From positions 5,146,001 to 5,210,000 of the forward strand of contig NC_018581.1 of the NCBI RefSeq assembly GCF_000143885.2: 64,000 nt of DNA. Direction: 5' to 3'. Of the stretch, positions 8,940 through 17,393 are shown in pieces. Under the pieces are notes generated by a model. It was not told the origin of the DNA. It saw only the letters and a list, made by a program, of their open reading frames with translations, and did no database searches. This DNA comes from Gordonia sp. KTR9. GTDB lineage: Bacteria > Actinomycetota > Actinomycetes > Mycobacteriales > Mycobacteriaceae. Position numbers and translations under genes: made by a program. How positions within the stretch are numbered: position 1 is the stretch's first letter; the number at the start of each line of letters is the position of its first letter.

Positions 8940-8960
8940 CGCGTGCCCGCAGCAGCATCG

Positions 8961-11255
8961 TCAACGCGCAGATGTCGTTTCGGGATCGCGGCGCCGGGAG
9001 CGGAGCGAATCGTCACCGGTGACCGGCGCGATGCTCTGCGGGGTGACCTCGTAGACACGTGCGGTCGCGATGTCGAAGTACAGTCCGACGATGCGCAGTC
9101 GCGCGTCTGCCGCGGCGCGTCCGACGAGCGGGTGCCGCGCGAGCGTCTCGATCTGCTTCGCGACGTTCACCACGGCCAACTGGTCGACCTCGGCCATTCC
9201 CAACTCGGCCGCGGCGCGTCCGGCCGGGTGCCCGTGCCGGAAGGCCACTCGGCTCGGGACCGCGTGCTTGAGCCAACGCTGAATCGGCGTCTGCTCCGAC
9301 GGCGTCGCCGATCCGGTCTGGTGGTCGTGATCGGCTGACCGTTCGCTGTCGAGCAGCGCGTGCATCGCCCCGCACGACGAGTGACCGCAGACGACGATGG
9401 ACGACACCCCCAGCTCCCCGATCGCGAACTCCAGTGCGGCCTCGACTGATACGTCGTCACTGTCGGTCGGTATCAGATTACCCACGTTGCGCACCGTGAA
9501 CAGGTCGCCCGGACCGCTGGCGGTGATGATGTTGGGCAGCAGCCGCGAGTCGGCACATGTCACGAAGAACGAATCGGGGTCCTGCGCCTCGGTGACATCG
9601 GCCAGCATCGCGCGCAGGGCGTCGGCATGCTCGTTCTCGTACTCGTCGACTCCGCCGAGGACCGACCGGAGCGCGGCCGGACGGTCCGAGTCCACCGACG
9701 TCTCCGACTCGGTTCGATTGCGCCACGGTGTCAGTCCGGCGAAACCGGAGGTGTGGCGCCGCGGTGGACGTCGAGGGGCGTCGACGAGCCGGGCACGCCC
9801 CTTCTCGACGACGAGCACCGTGCCGCCGCCGGCCTCGTGCGCCCAGCGGAAGTCCTCGAGCATCTCCGACGCCGCGTTGTCGAGGAAGTCGGTGTCGAGT
9901 TCGAGCGTCAGGTGCGCCCCGTCCGGCACCTGCGACAACGCCTTGTTCAGCTTCGGCAACGACAGGAAGCTCAGCGAGCCGCGCACGCGTACTGTCCATT
10001 GCTGCGCACCATCGTCGGTACCGCTTGCCTCCGAGATGATCTCGGCGCGGACCACCCGCCACACGACGAGTCCGATCGCCACCGCCAGGCCGATGCCCAC
10101 GCCCTCGAGCAGATTGAGGAAGACCACCGCCACCACCGTGATGACATAGACCCACAGATCTCCGGTGCGCAGCGCGATCCGCATGTGCGCCAGCTTCACC
10201 AGCTGGATGCCGATGACCACCAGCAGGCCCGCCAGAGCGGCCATCGGGATCTGCTCGACCAGCCCGGTGAGCAGCGCGGCGAAGACCAGCACCCACACGC
10301 CGTGCATGACCGCCGACGCCGAGGTCCGCGCGCCGGAGTTGACGTTGGTGGTGCTGCGCACGATCACGCCGGTGACCGGCAGTCCGCCGAGCATCCCCGA
10401 AGTGATGTTCGCACTGCCCTGCCCGAGCAGTTCGCGATTGAGGTCGCTGCGCGGACCGGTGTGCATCTTGTCCACCGCGACCGCGGACAGCAGCGACTCG
10501 ACGCTGGCGATCAGCGCGACCGTCAGCACCCCGAGAAGCACTGCAGCCCAACTGCTGTCGGGGAGTTCGGGAAGAGTGATGGCTTCGAAGAAGTTGCCGT
10601 CGATGCTGATCCGTTCGACGTCGAGGCCGAAGACGATCGTCAACGCCGTCGCACCGACGATCGCCACGAGCGGGCCGGGCACCTTGCGCACCGCGGCCGG
10701 CATCAGCGGCCAGATGAGCAGGACGGCGATCACCGTACCACCCACGAGCGCGTCCGAAGTCTCGATGTCCGCCAGTCCCGCGGGCAGCGAGGTCACGTTC
10801 TCCCACGCACTGCTCGCCGAACTCCCGCCGAGCAGCACATGGATCTGCTGCAACGCGATGGTGATGCCGATACCGGCGAGCATCGCGTGGACGACCACCG
10901 GCGCGATGGCCAGCGCGGCGCCCGCGATCCGGCTCAGACCGAACAGGATCTGCAAGACGCCCGCACCGACGGTGATGAAACATGTGACGCGCCAACCGAA
11001 GTTGGCGACCATGTCGGCGACGACCACGGTCAGACCGGCGGCCGGTCCCGAAACCTGTAGTGCGCTACCACCTATCAGCCCGGCAACGATCCCACCGACG
11101 ACCGCGGCGATGAGCCCGGCCAGTACGGGGGCATCCGATGCGATCGCGATACCCAATGACAACGGAAGGGCCACAAGGAAAACAACGAGAGATGCGGGTA
11201 GGTCGTACCGCACCACCTCGCGAATTCCGGGGCCCCGACTCCCCATTTTTCGCAT
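8961..11255 (-). CDS. SulP anion transporter fused to beta-carbonic anhydrase
   Basis: A 764-residue fusion with the same length and layout as mycobacterial Rv3273. Residues 1 to about 400 form the SulP permease membrane domain, about 425-510 a cytoplasmic STAS-like domain, and about 545-764 a beta-carbonic anhydrase with its zinc motifs CADSR, RNVGN and CGHSSCGA. Known SulP members move bicarbonate or sulfate; the fusion suggests bicarbonate import coupled to CO2 interconversion, which is inference. An in-frame ATG nine bases inside (11246) is an equal start candidate. Its 3' end nearly meets the convergent metallophosphoesterase gene. Confidence 0.94.
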   Translation of the reverse strand: MRKMGSRGPGIREVVRYDLPASLVVFLVALPLSLGIAIASDAPVLAGLIAAVVGGIVAGLIGGSALQVSGPAAGLTVVVADMVANFGWRVTCFITVGAGVLQILFGLSRIAGAALAIAPVVVHAMLAGIGITIALQQIHVLLGGSSASSAWENVTSLPAGLADIETSDALVGGTVIAVLLIWPLMPAAVRKVPGPLVAIVGATALTIVFGLDVERISIDGNFFEAITLPELPDSSWAAVLLGVLTVALIASVESLLSAVAVDKMHTGPRSDLNRELLGQGSANITSGMLGGLPVTGVIVRSTTNVNSGARTSASAVMHGVWVLVFAALLTGLVEQIPMAALAGLLVVIGIQLVKLAHMRIALRTGDLWVYVITVVAVVFLNLLEGVGIGLAVAIGLVVWRVVRAEIISEASGTDDGAQQWTVRVRGSLSFLSLPKLNKALSQVPDGAHLTLELDTDFLDNAASEMLEDFRWAHEAGGGTVLVVEKGRARLVDAPRRPPRRHTSGFAGLTPWRNRTESETSVDSDRPAALRSVLGGVDEYENEHADALRAMLADVTEAQDPDSFFVTCADSRLLPNIITASGPGDLFTVRNVGNLIPTDSDDVSVEAALEFAIGELGVSSIVVCGHSSCGAMHALLDSERSADHDHQTGSATPSEQTPIQRWLKHAVPSRVAFRHGHPAGRAAAELGMAEVDQLAVVNVAKQIETLARHPLVGRAAADARLRIVGLYFDIATARVYEVTPQSIAPVTGDDSLRSRRRDPETTSAR

Positions 11256-11386
11256 ATGTCCGACGCTACCGACGGTTTGTTGACATCAGATGAACTCCCG
11301 CGGCGGAATGCTGTGAAACCGCAGCGCAGCAGGGCGGCACTGTGATTCACTTCACGCCGATCGGCCACGGGGGCCGGATTCGGGTG

Positions 11387-12439
11387 TCAGGCCGACGATC
11401 CCGCCTTCAGGAGTTCCTGGAGGATCTTCCCGCCGATCTCCGGGATGAGACCGGGGCCGGTCTCGGGGAGATTCTGCGGAAGCAGACCGGGTTCATGGGT
11501 GGCCGGGATGCGTGCGGTCCGGGTGGCTTCCAACCTGATACCGGTCTGCTGGGCCTTGGTGAGGGGGGTTCGGTACTTCTCGAGGTCCGTTGCGGTGGTG
11601 AGGGACCCGACGACCCGCAGACCCATGGCTCCGAAGTCCGCGGCACCGCGTCGGATGTGATTGGGCGACGTGACGAGCACGATGTCCCGGATACCCTGCG
11701 CCCGCAGGATCTCGGCGGTGTTCTGCGCGTTGCCCACCGTCGACCCGGACTTGTCCTCGACGAGGATGCGGCTCGCGCTGACACCGTTGTCCAGGAGCCA
11801 CGTCCGCATCGCGGCCGCCTCGGTGATGCCCTTCTTCGGCACGCCTCCGGTTACCACGAGGGGAGCCCCGGGCGTCACCTCCGACTGCGCCTTGCCGGCC
11901 GACACCCGGTTGACGAGTTCCGGCGCCATCTTCCCGTTCGCATTCAGTCCGTACCCGAGCACGACGATGGCCACTCGCCCGGACACCGGTTGAGGTGTGG
12001 TCGCCGGCACGATCTGCGCGGCGGTCGCGACACCCGAGATGATGTTGCGCGCCGTCGTCGCCAACGCCGGATTGATCATCGCCAGTCGGTTGAGTGCGGA
12101 CCGGCCCACCACGACGTCATCGAGCTGGTCCGACCAGATCGCCTGGAGTGCAAGTGCATCGGAATCGGCGGGCGCCACCGCGAGGACCTGCTGCAGGAGT
12201 TCGAGGCCGCCCGCGACGTCACCCCCGGCGAACTTCGACTGCGCGTTGTTGTACAGACCGGCTGGGTCGATCGCGGACGCTGTCGTCACCACCGAGGCGT
12301 CCTGCGCCGGCAATGTCCCGACCGCGACGCCACCGAGCGCGGCGACGGCGATCGCCGCCACCGCCGCAGTTGTCCTCCGCTTAACTCTGGTAACACCAGT
12401 CACTCGCGTAACAGTACGAGAGATACGCAACGACCCCAC
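11387..12439 (-). CDS. YdcF/DUF218 family protein, exported or membrane-anchored
   Basis: 350 residues. A hydrophobic N-terminal segment (about residues 22-42, TTAAVAAIAVAALGGVAVGT) looks like a signal or anchor. A tetratricopeptide-like helical stretch follows, then the DUF218 domain from about 150 with VAIVVLGYGLNANG, LVVTGG, EAAAMRTWL and VTSPNHIRR. DUF218 proteins such as YdcF and SanA are linked to envelope integrity, and YdcF binds SAM; the reaction is unknown. The gene stands alone between the SulP fusion and a DoxX-like gene, 59 bp downstream of the latter. Confidence 0.85.
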   Translation of the reverse strand: MGSLRISRTVTRVTGVTRVKRRTTAAVAAIAVAALGGVAVGTLPAQDASVVTTASAIDPAGLYNNAQSKFAGGDVAGGLELLQQVLAVAPADSDALALQAIWSDQLDDVVVGRSALNRLAMINPALATTARNIISGVATAAQIVPATTPQPVSGRVAIVVLGYGLNANGKMAPELVNRVSAGKAQSEVTPGAPLVVTGGVPKKGITEAAAMRTWLLDNGVSASRILVEDKSGSTVGNAQNTAEILRAQGIRDIVLVTSPNHIRRGAADFGAMGLRVVGSLTTATDLEKYRTPLTKAQQTGIRLEATRTARIPATHEPGLLPQNLPETGPGLIPEIGGKILQELLKAGSSA

Positions 12440-12498
12440 ACCCGTCCGATCCCAGATCGGTAACGGGCGCGGGGCCGAACACCGTCACGTTGACCGGC

Positions 12499-12963
12499 TC
12501 ATCGCTTCAGGCCGGCCACCTTCAGCAGCTCCGGACGACGCAGGGCCAGACCGATCCACATCAGCACGCCGGTGTAGACCGCGAACAGGACCGTGTCGAA
12601 GAGCGGTGCCTCGATCCGCATGTTGGCGGTCACCGCACCACCCAGGTAGGCCGTGATGCCCAGAGCGCCGAGGACCGCGGTGCGCGGGATGGCGAACACG
12701 ATGAGACAGACCAGCAAGACGACACCCATCACAAGCGCCTGGTCGATCGGGAAGCCCAGCTTCGCCATCGAATCGACCACCTCCTGCGGGCGCGTCAGCT
12801 TGATGACGATGTCGAAGGCGAGGAACGCGCCGACGAGGACGCTGATGACGATTCCCGTGGTGCGCCGCCGGTTCCGGCGGGCCGGTCGCGCCTCGTCGGA
12901 GGACGTGATGTTGGTCGTGGCCGCCGGGCTGGCGGTGTCTCCGGTGGTGCTGTTGCGAGTCAT
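12499..12963 (-). CDS. DoxX-like integral membrane protein
   Basis: 154 residues with a disordered basic N-terminus and then four predicted membrane helices (about 38-58, 75-95, 98-115 and 122-142). The signature is the DoxX-like family C-terminal half, LGALGITAYLGGAVTANMRI then FDTVLFAVYTGVLMWIGLALR. The start at 12963 is set by CAGGAGG nine bases upstream; the reading frame stays open upstream but without a ribosome site. The function of this DoxX branch is unknown; relatives are tied to redox stress or quinone chemistry. Confidence 0.85.
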   Translation of the reverse strand: MTRNSTTGDTASPAATTNITSSDEARPARRNRRRTTGIVISVLVGAFLAFDIVIKLTRPQEVVDSMAKLGFPIDQALVMGVVLLVCLIVFAIPRTAVLGALGITAYLGGAVTANMRIEAPLFDTVLFAVYTGVLMWIGLALRRPELLKVAGLKR

Positions 12964-13115
12964 GATGGCCTCCTGGCGAGTGGTGCGAGTGGGTTGTGCA
13001 GGGATAGACACGCCTGCTCGCCAGAACTCATCGCCGGATCGGCCTGCACCCTCGGGGACGGACTGGCGTCGTTGTCCGGGCACCGCGGTGATCACTGGCC
13101 TTCGACGATCGACGA

Positions 13116-14534
13116 CTACGCTGCCGACCTTGCGAAATTTGCGCGAGACGAGTTGCGTTCCTTCCATTCCCATACGGCGTAGAGCACCTCGGTGGTGTAC
13201 CCCAGATCCATCCGACCCCCGCCGACCGGGACCGTCGCCTCCACACCGACCCGCGGATCAGGCCGCCACCCATAGGGTTTGACCGTCGGCGGAGCAACCG
13301 CGATCTCGGCACCGTCAGGCCGGTGAAACGTGAACCGCTGCAACCCATGCGCAGTGATCGAGAACTCACCCCGATGCAACGACCGGTGACACGACCCGCA
13401 CAACAAGATCAGATTGTCCGGATCCGTCCGCCCACCCACCGACCACAATTGCACATGATGAGCATGCAGATGACGCGTCCGACCACACCCCGGCATCTGA
13501 CAACACCGATCCCGCACAAACAACGCCCGCACCAACGCCTTGGTCGGCACACGACTACGACGCCCCACACCCAACAAAGCCAGCTTCCCCGGCTGCCCGG
13601 GAACCCTGCGACTCACCACATCTCGAATCGACGCGCCACACCGAGACTCGGCCACCTCGACCTCAGACAACGCCGGACCATCATCGAGCTGAGCGGACTC
13701 CATCTCCTCACCGGCATGAATGAGGATCTCCGCACCCGGCGCAACATCAGGCATCGCGATCCCGTCATGCACCATGTCGGCCATCGCCACCACCGCCGGC
13801 GCCACATTCGACGGCACCTGCCGCCACAGATCCCGACGCCGCGACGGAACCACCTCCGAGTCCGGTTCGGTGTTCCGCGGAACACTCTGGTCGGTGGGTA
13901 GATCCGGATCGTCGCAGGTCCGGGTCCGCTCGTACTCCGCACGCACCGCACCCGCCAGAAACCGCGCACCATCCAACGGACTCAACGTCAACGACACCGA
14001 CAACGACCCGTCAGCATTCCACTTCCACCGGCCCGTCGACTCCTTCGGCGGCCGGTTGTCCTCCTCGACACCACGATCACGATCGATCTGGCCCATCGCC
14101 CGCACCGCCCGATCCAACTGACTCGCCGTGCACGACAGCGCCACATTCACCAACTCCTGCTCACGCTCCGGCGTGGCCACCCGCGTCAACGCCCGCACCT
14201 TCGAATACGACAACCGACCTTCGCCAAAAGCCCTGCAGATCACCGGCAACTCTCGTATCGCCCTTGCGACCCTCACATGCTCATGCGCCGTTCGCGATGC
14301 AATGCCGGCCTTCCACGACAACCAGTGCGCCAGTGAATGAATCCCCGGCCCCCGCCACGACTCCCGCCCGCCCAATTCCCCCACCAGATCAAGGAAATCC
14401 GCAGTCAGCGCAGTGATCTGCGCGGCATACCCCAACACCCTCGCCTCGAGAACCTCATCAGACAAAGACCCGGGATCCGCACCGTCGAACATCGACGCAA
14501 CATCCCCGACCGAACGAAAAGCACTGACCCCCAC
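13116..14534 (-). CDS. DUF222/13E12-type protein with C-terminal HNH nuclease domain
   Basis: 472 residues. The N-terminal DUF222 region covers about 30-300 (DEVLEARVLGYAAQI, then GIHSLAHWLSWKAGI and SYSKVRALTRVA). The C-terminal HNH domain (about 345-395) has RDRCCQMPGC, HAHHVQLWSVGGRTDPDNLI and LCGSCHRSLH, with both zinc CxxC pairs and the metal-binding HH. Mycolata often have many copies, related to the REP13E12 elements of Mycobacterium tuberculosis; mobility or restriction-like roles are suspected but unproven. A 16-bp palindrome lies within its coding sequence and again 88 bp upstream of its start. Both domain signatures look intact. Confidence 0.93.
   Translation of the reverse strand: MGVSAFRSVGDVASMFDGADPGSLSDEVLEARVLGYAAQITALTADFLDLVGELGGRESWRGPGIHSLAHWLSWKAGIASRTAHEHVRVARAIRELPVICRAFGEGRLSYSKVRALTRVATPEREQELVNVALSCTASQLDRAVRAMGQIDRDRGVEEDNRPPKESTGRWKWNADGSLSVSLTLSPLDGARFLAGAVRAEYERTRTCDDPDLPTDQSVPRNTEPDSEVVPSRRRDLWRQVPSNVAPAVVAMADMVHDGIAMPDVAPGAEILIHAGEEMESAQLDDGPALSEVEVAESRCGASIRDVVSRRVPGQPGKLALLGVGRRSRVPTKALVRALFVRDRCCQMPGCGRTRHLHAHHVQLWSVGGRTDPDNLILLCGSCHRSLHRGEFSITAHGLQRFTFHRPDGAEIAVAPPTVKPYGWRPDPRVGVEATVPVGGGRMDLGYTTEVLYAVWEWKERNSSRANFARSAA
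13870..13885. repeat. perfect 16-bp palindrome inside DUF222/HNH gene
   Basis: GTGTTCCGCGGAACAC reads the same on both strands. Here it lies in coding sequence (residues VPRNT of the DUF222 protein, between the DUF222 and HNH parts). The identical 16-mer occurs at 14622-14637 outside the gene. An exact non-coding and coding duplicate of this length is unlikely by chance. Confidence 0.8.
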
Positions 14535-14621
14535 CGCAACCCCCTGAACCGAACGAAAGGTACGAGAACAAGATATCGGGCGGCACCGACAATCCTCCGG
14601 GCCTCAAACCCGAGGTCACGA

Positions 14622-14637
14622 GTGTTCCGCGGAACAC
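14622..14637. repeat. second copy of the 16-bp palindrome, upstream of DUF222/HNH gene
   Basis: Identical to the element at 13870-13885. It sits in the 179-bp gap between the nitroreductase gene end (14714) and the DUF222/HNH start (14534), 88 bp before that start. It may be an operator, a nuclease recognition or insertion-site mark, or a chromosomal palindrome family. Nothing else was recognised in the gap. Confidence 0.8.
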
Positions 14638-14713
14638 GAACTGTGGATCATCGCTATTCACCCTCGTCATGTTCTCGATGCTCCGGGCGGCCTCGATCCC
14701 GGCCCGGAGATCA

Positions 14714-15148
14714 CTACTGAGAGGCAACCAGCTTGACGAGCGGATACTCCCGCGATGACTTCTTCTGGTATTTGGCGTATCTCGGTTGCGCCTCGACCAC
14801 CCGGTTCCACGCCGTCGCGCGCTCGTCCGCGTCGAGTACGACCGGCCGCACGGCCACCGGCGCCTCCCCGTGGCGCTCGACTGACACGCCTCCGGGATTC
14901 GCTGTCAGATTGGCGAACCAGTCCGGGTTCCTGTCGCCACCACCCGATGCGACGACCAGCCAGTGGTCGCCGTCGGCGAACCAGCTCAGCGGCGTCTCGC
15001 GCACCAGGCCGGACCGCCGACCGGTCGTGCGCAGGATGAGCATCTCCATACCCCACATCGATCCGGACTTGTTCCGGATGCGGGTGACGGTGCGCTCGTT
15101 CATCTTTCGCTGATACCAGAGCGACAGGGATCGTGGTGACAGGGACAT
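14714..15148 (-). CDS. nitroreductase/deazaflavin (F420)-dependent oxidoreductase, Ddn-like
   Basis: 144 residues with the split-barrel fold signature of Ddn-type proteins: WYQRKMNERTVTRIRNK, then LILRTTGRRSGLVRETPLSW, LVVASGGGDRNPDWFANL and the C-terminal YAKYQKKSSREYPLVKL. Relatives use F420H2 to reduce quinones or nitroimidazoles. The ATG at 15148 is preceded by GGAGGAAGAAG; an upstream in-frame start at 15190 lacks such a site. The protein is short and lacks a long N-terminal membrane helix. Upstream lies the dispersed repeat region. Confidence 0.88.
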   Translation of the reverse strand: MSLSPRSLSLWYQRKMNERTVTRIRNKSGSMWGMEMLILRTTGRRSGLVRETPLSWFADGDHWLVVASGGGDRNPDWFANLTANPGGVSVERHGEAPVAVRPVVLDADERATAWNRVVEAQPRYAKYQKKSSREYPLVKLVASQ

Positions 15149-15254
15149 CTCTTCTTCCTCCGTGGCCGATCGGGCGATTGGCGTCGACACTACGGCCCGA
15201 CGCGCGGGGGTCGCTTCTCGATTCCTGCTCGATCACGACTGGACACCGCGACCA

Positions 15255-15497
15255 CTGGTCCTTGATCCGAAAGAACCGCAGAACCCACTGGCCCGCCCTG
15301 CTCCCTGATCCGAAAGATGCGACCCCATGCTCCCTGAGGAGCGCCCGGAGCTTGCGGAGGGCGCGTCACGAAGGGTCTGGCAGGCCCACTCGCCAAACCC
15401 TTCGTGGCTCGTCGCTATCGCTCCTCGCACCTCAGGGAGCAGGGGGGAGCAGGGGGGAGCAGGGGTGGCTCGCTTCGCTCACACCTGAAGGGAGCAA
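15255..15497. repeat. dispersed palindromic repeat region, copy A
   Basis: This stretch between the nitroreductase gene and pntB holds inverted and tandem repeats and no convincing gene. GCTCCCTGAGG starts at 15329, and its complement with the longer arm CCACGAAGGG... occupies about 15399-15440. The stretch ATCCGAAAGAACCGCA near 15260 and the GCTCCCTGAGGTGCGAGGAG arm recur at about 54970-55245. Two direct copies of AGGGGGGAGC follow at 15441-15460, then another arm (GGCTCGCTTCGCTC) to about 15497. Small open frames on the minus strand here are repeat artefacts. Confidence 0.85.
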
Positions 15498-15507
15498 TGA
15501 ACTGCGA

Positions 15508-15538
15508 GACCCCGGCAACCAGAACGGTTGCCGGGGTC
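15508..15538 (-). terminator. terminator of the pnt operon
   Basis: GACCCCGGCAACC (15508-15520) and GGTTGCCGGGGTC (15526-15538) form a perfect 13-bp stem around a 5-base loop, 21 bp beyond the pntB stop on the minus strand. The U tract is weak, as is common in high-GC actinobacteria. Confidence 0.8.
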
Positions 15539-15558
15539 CCGAGAGGTACGCGAAAACG

Positions 15559-17091
15559 CTAGAGCGCCTTGAGTTCCTCGATGACGCTGTCGACGCTCTT
15601 CTTGGCGTCGCCGAAGAGCATGCTGGTTCCGTCGGCGAAGAACAGCGGGTTCTCGATGCCGGCGTAACCGGAACTCATCGACCGCTTCAGCACGATGGTG
15701 GACCGCGCCTCGTCGACGTTGAGGATCGGCATGCCGTGGATCGGCGAACTCGGATCGTTGCGCGCCGCGGGGTTGGTGACGTCGTTGGCGCCGATGACGA
15801 TGGCTACGTCGGTCCGGCTGAACTCACCGTTGATGTCGTCCATCTCTTTCATCGAGTCGTACTCGACGTCGGCTTCGGCGAGCAGCACGTTCATGTGACC
15901 GGGCATGCGGCCGGCGACCGGATGGATCGCGTACTTGACCTCGACGCCCTTGGCCTCGAGCAGCTTTGCCATCTCCTTGACCGCGTGCTGGGCCTGCGCC
16001 ACGGCGAGACCGTAACCGGGAACGACGATGACCTGGTTGGCGTAGGCCATCTGGATCGCGGCGTCGGCGGCCGAGGTCGCCTTGACGGTGCCGCCCTCGG
16101 CGCCGGGGCCGCCTGCGGCAGCGGCATCGCCGCCACCGAAGGAGCCGAACACGATGGCCGGGATCGACCGGTTCATGGCCTTGGCCATGAGGTTGGTCAG
16201 GATCGATCCCGAGGCGCCGACGATCATGCCGGCCACGATCAACGCCGTGTTGTCCAGCGCGATACCCGCGGCCGCAGCCGACAGACCCGTCATCGCGTTC
16301 AGCAACGAGATCACCACCGGCATGTCCGCGCCGCCGATGGGGAACACCACGAACAGTCCCATCACGCCCGCGGCGACCAGTAGACCCACCATCCACCAGA
16401 TGCTCGCGCCCCCACCGTTCGAGGCGTCGACTCCGAGGTAGATCGCCACACCGAGTGCGACGATGAGCAGCACGATGTTGGCGGCCTGGAACAGCTTGGC
16501 GTTGGAGACGAACGTCTTCTCCAGCCCCTTGGGCATGATCTCCTGCAGCTTGGCGAAGGCCACCAACGATCCCCAGAACGAGATCGAGCCGATGATCGCC
16601 GCGATCAGCGAACCGATCACCAGCGGCGACGCCGGTTCGATGTTGTGGAACGTCGAGAACCCGGAGGTCTCGATGAACTCTGCCCACGCGATGAGCGCGA
16701 CGGTGCCACCGCCGACGCCGTTGAACAGTGCGACCAGCTGCGGCATCGCCGTCATCTTGGTCTTCAGTGCCGGCGGGATACCCAGTGCGACACCGAGGAT
16801 CAGACCCACCGCGATCAGCACCCAGTTGATCGTCGGCACGCCCTCGGTCGAGTGTCCGTCGGAACCGACCGCGCCCTCATTCCAGACGTAGAGCAGCGTC
16901 GCGGCGACGGCCAGACCCATACCCACCGCGGCGATCCAGTTGCCGCGCACCGCGGTCTTGGGCCCGGTCAGGCCCATCAGACCGTAGATGAACAGGGAGA
17001 ACGACACGATGTAGAGCGCGGTCACCAGATAGGCGATGCCTTCGCTCGGGGTGTGCGCGCCTGCCGCGAGCACCAATTGCGAGCCGTTCAC
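15559..17091 (-). CDS. pntB: NAD(P) transhydrogenase subunit beta
   Basis: 510 residues. The N-terminal two-thirds form the polytopic proton channel domain II (about 1-290), and the C-terminal third is the NADP-binding domain III (VIVVPGYGLAVAQAQHAVKEM, GRMPGHMNVLLAEA, then VAIVIGANDVTNPAARNDP and GMPILNVDEA). The complex uses the proton gradient to reduce NADP+ with NADH. The start is a GTG overlapping the TGA of pntAb, so the subunits are coupled. A strong hairpin lies just past the stop. It is slightly longer than the usual 460-475 residues at the N-terminus. Confidence 0.96.
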   Translation of the reverse strand: MNGSQLVLAAGAHTPSEGIAYLVTALYIVSFSLFIYGLMGLTGPKTAVRGNWIAAVGMGLAVAATLLYVWNEGAVGSDGHSTEGVPTINWVLIAVGLILGVALGIPPALKTKMTAMPQLVALFNGVGGGTVALIAWAEFIETSGFSTFHNIEPASPLVIGSLIAAIIGSISFWGSLVAFAKLQEIMPKGLEKTFVSNAKLFQAANIVLLIVALGVAIYLGVDASNGGGASIWWMVGLLVAAGVMGLFVVFPIGGADMPVVISLLNAMTGLSAAAAGIALDNTALIVAGMIVGASGSILTNLMAKAMNRSIPAIVFGSFGGGDAAAAGGPGAEGGTVKATSAADAAIQMAYANQVIVVPGYGLAVAQAQHAVKEMAKLLEAKGVEVKYAIHPVAGRMPGHMNVLLAEADVEYDSMKEMDDINGEFSRTDVAIVIGANDVTNPAARNDPSSPIHGMPILNVDEARSTIVLKRSMSSGYAGIENPLFFADGTSMLFGDAKKSVDSVIEELKAL

Positions 17092-17393
17092 TTGGCCGCC
17101 TCCTTCTTACCCTTGAACATGCCCAGCATCCGGTCGGTGACCGCGAAGCCACCGATCACGTTGAGCGTGCCGAAAACCAGCGCGACGAAGGCGATGATGC
17201 GCACACCCCACCCGGCGTCGGCGGGCAACTTGCCCAGGACGACCAGCGCGCCGAGCACGACGATGCCGTGAATGGCGTTGGTGCCCGACATGAGCGGTGT
17301 GTGCAGGGTGTTGGGGACCTTGGAGATGACGGCGAAGCCGACGAACCCGGCGAGCACCAGGATCGCGAGATTCGCGAGAAGTCCGGCATACAT
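17088..17393 (-). CDS. pntAb: NAD(P) transhydrogenase subunit alpha part 2 (membrane)
   Basis: 101 residues with three to four membrane helices: LANLAILVLAGFVGFAVISK, GTNAIHGIVVLGALVVLGKL and IIAFVALVFGTLNVIGGFAV. It corresponds to the short domain II part of the alpha subunit, which is a separate gene in the three-subunit form of the enzyme (as in Rhodospirillum and mycobacteria). The ATG at 17393 overlaps the pntAa stop in a TGATG, and its own stop overlaps the pntB GTG. Confidence 0.95.
   Translation of the reverse strand: MYAGLLANLAILVLAGFVGFAVISKVPNTLHTPLMSGTNAIHGIVVLGALVVLGKLPADAGWGVRIIAFVALVFGTLNVIGGFAVTDRMLGMFKGKKEAAK

Noticed and set aside
13116-14534. HNH gene as a homing endonuclease inside an intron or intein
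   Set aside because: It is a free-standing gene with a DUF222 domain; no host gene is interrupted.
15329-15440. CRISPR array or transposon end at the 15-kb repeat
   Set aside because: The units are inverted and of unequal spacing, with no constant-length spacers, no cas gene and no transposase nearby.
15133-16383. Long plus-strand frame across the repeat region and pntB
   Set aside because: It crosses the dispersed repeat and then mirrors pntB. No ribosome site or family signature was seen.
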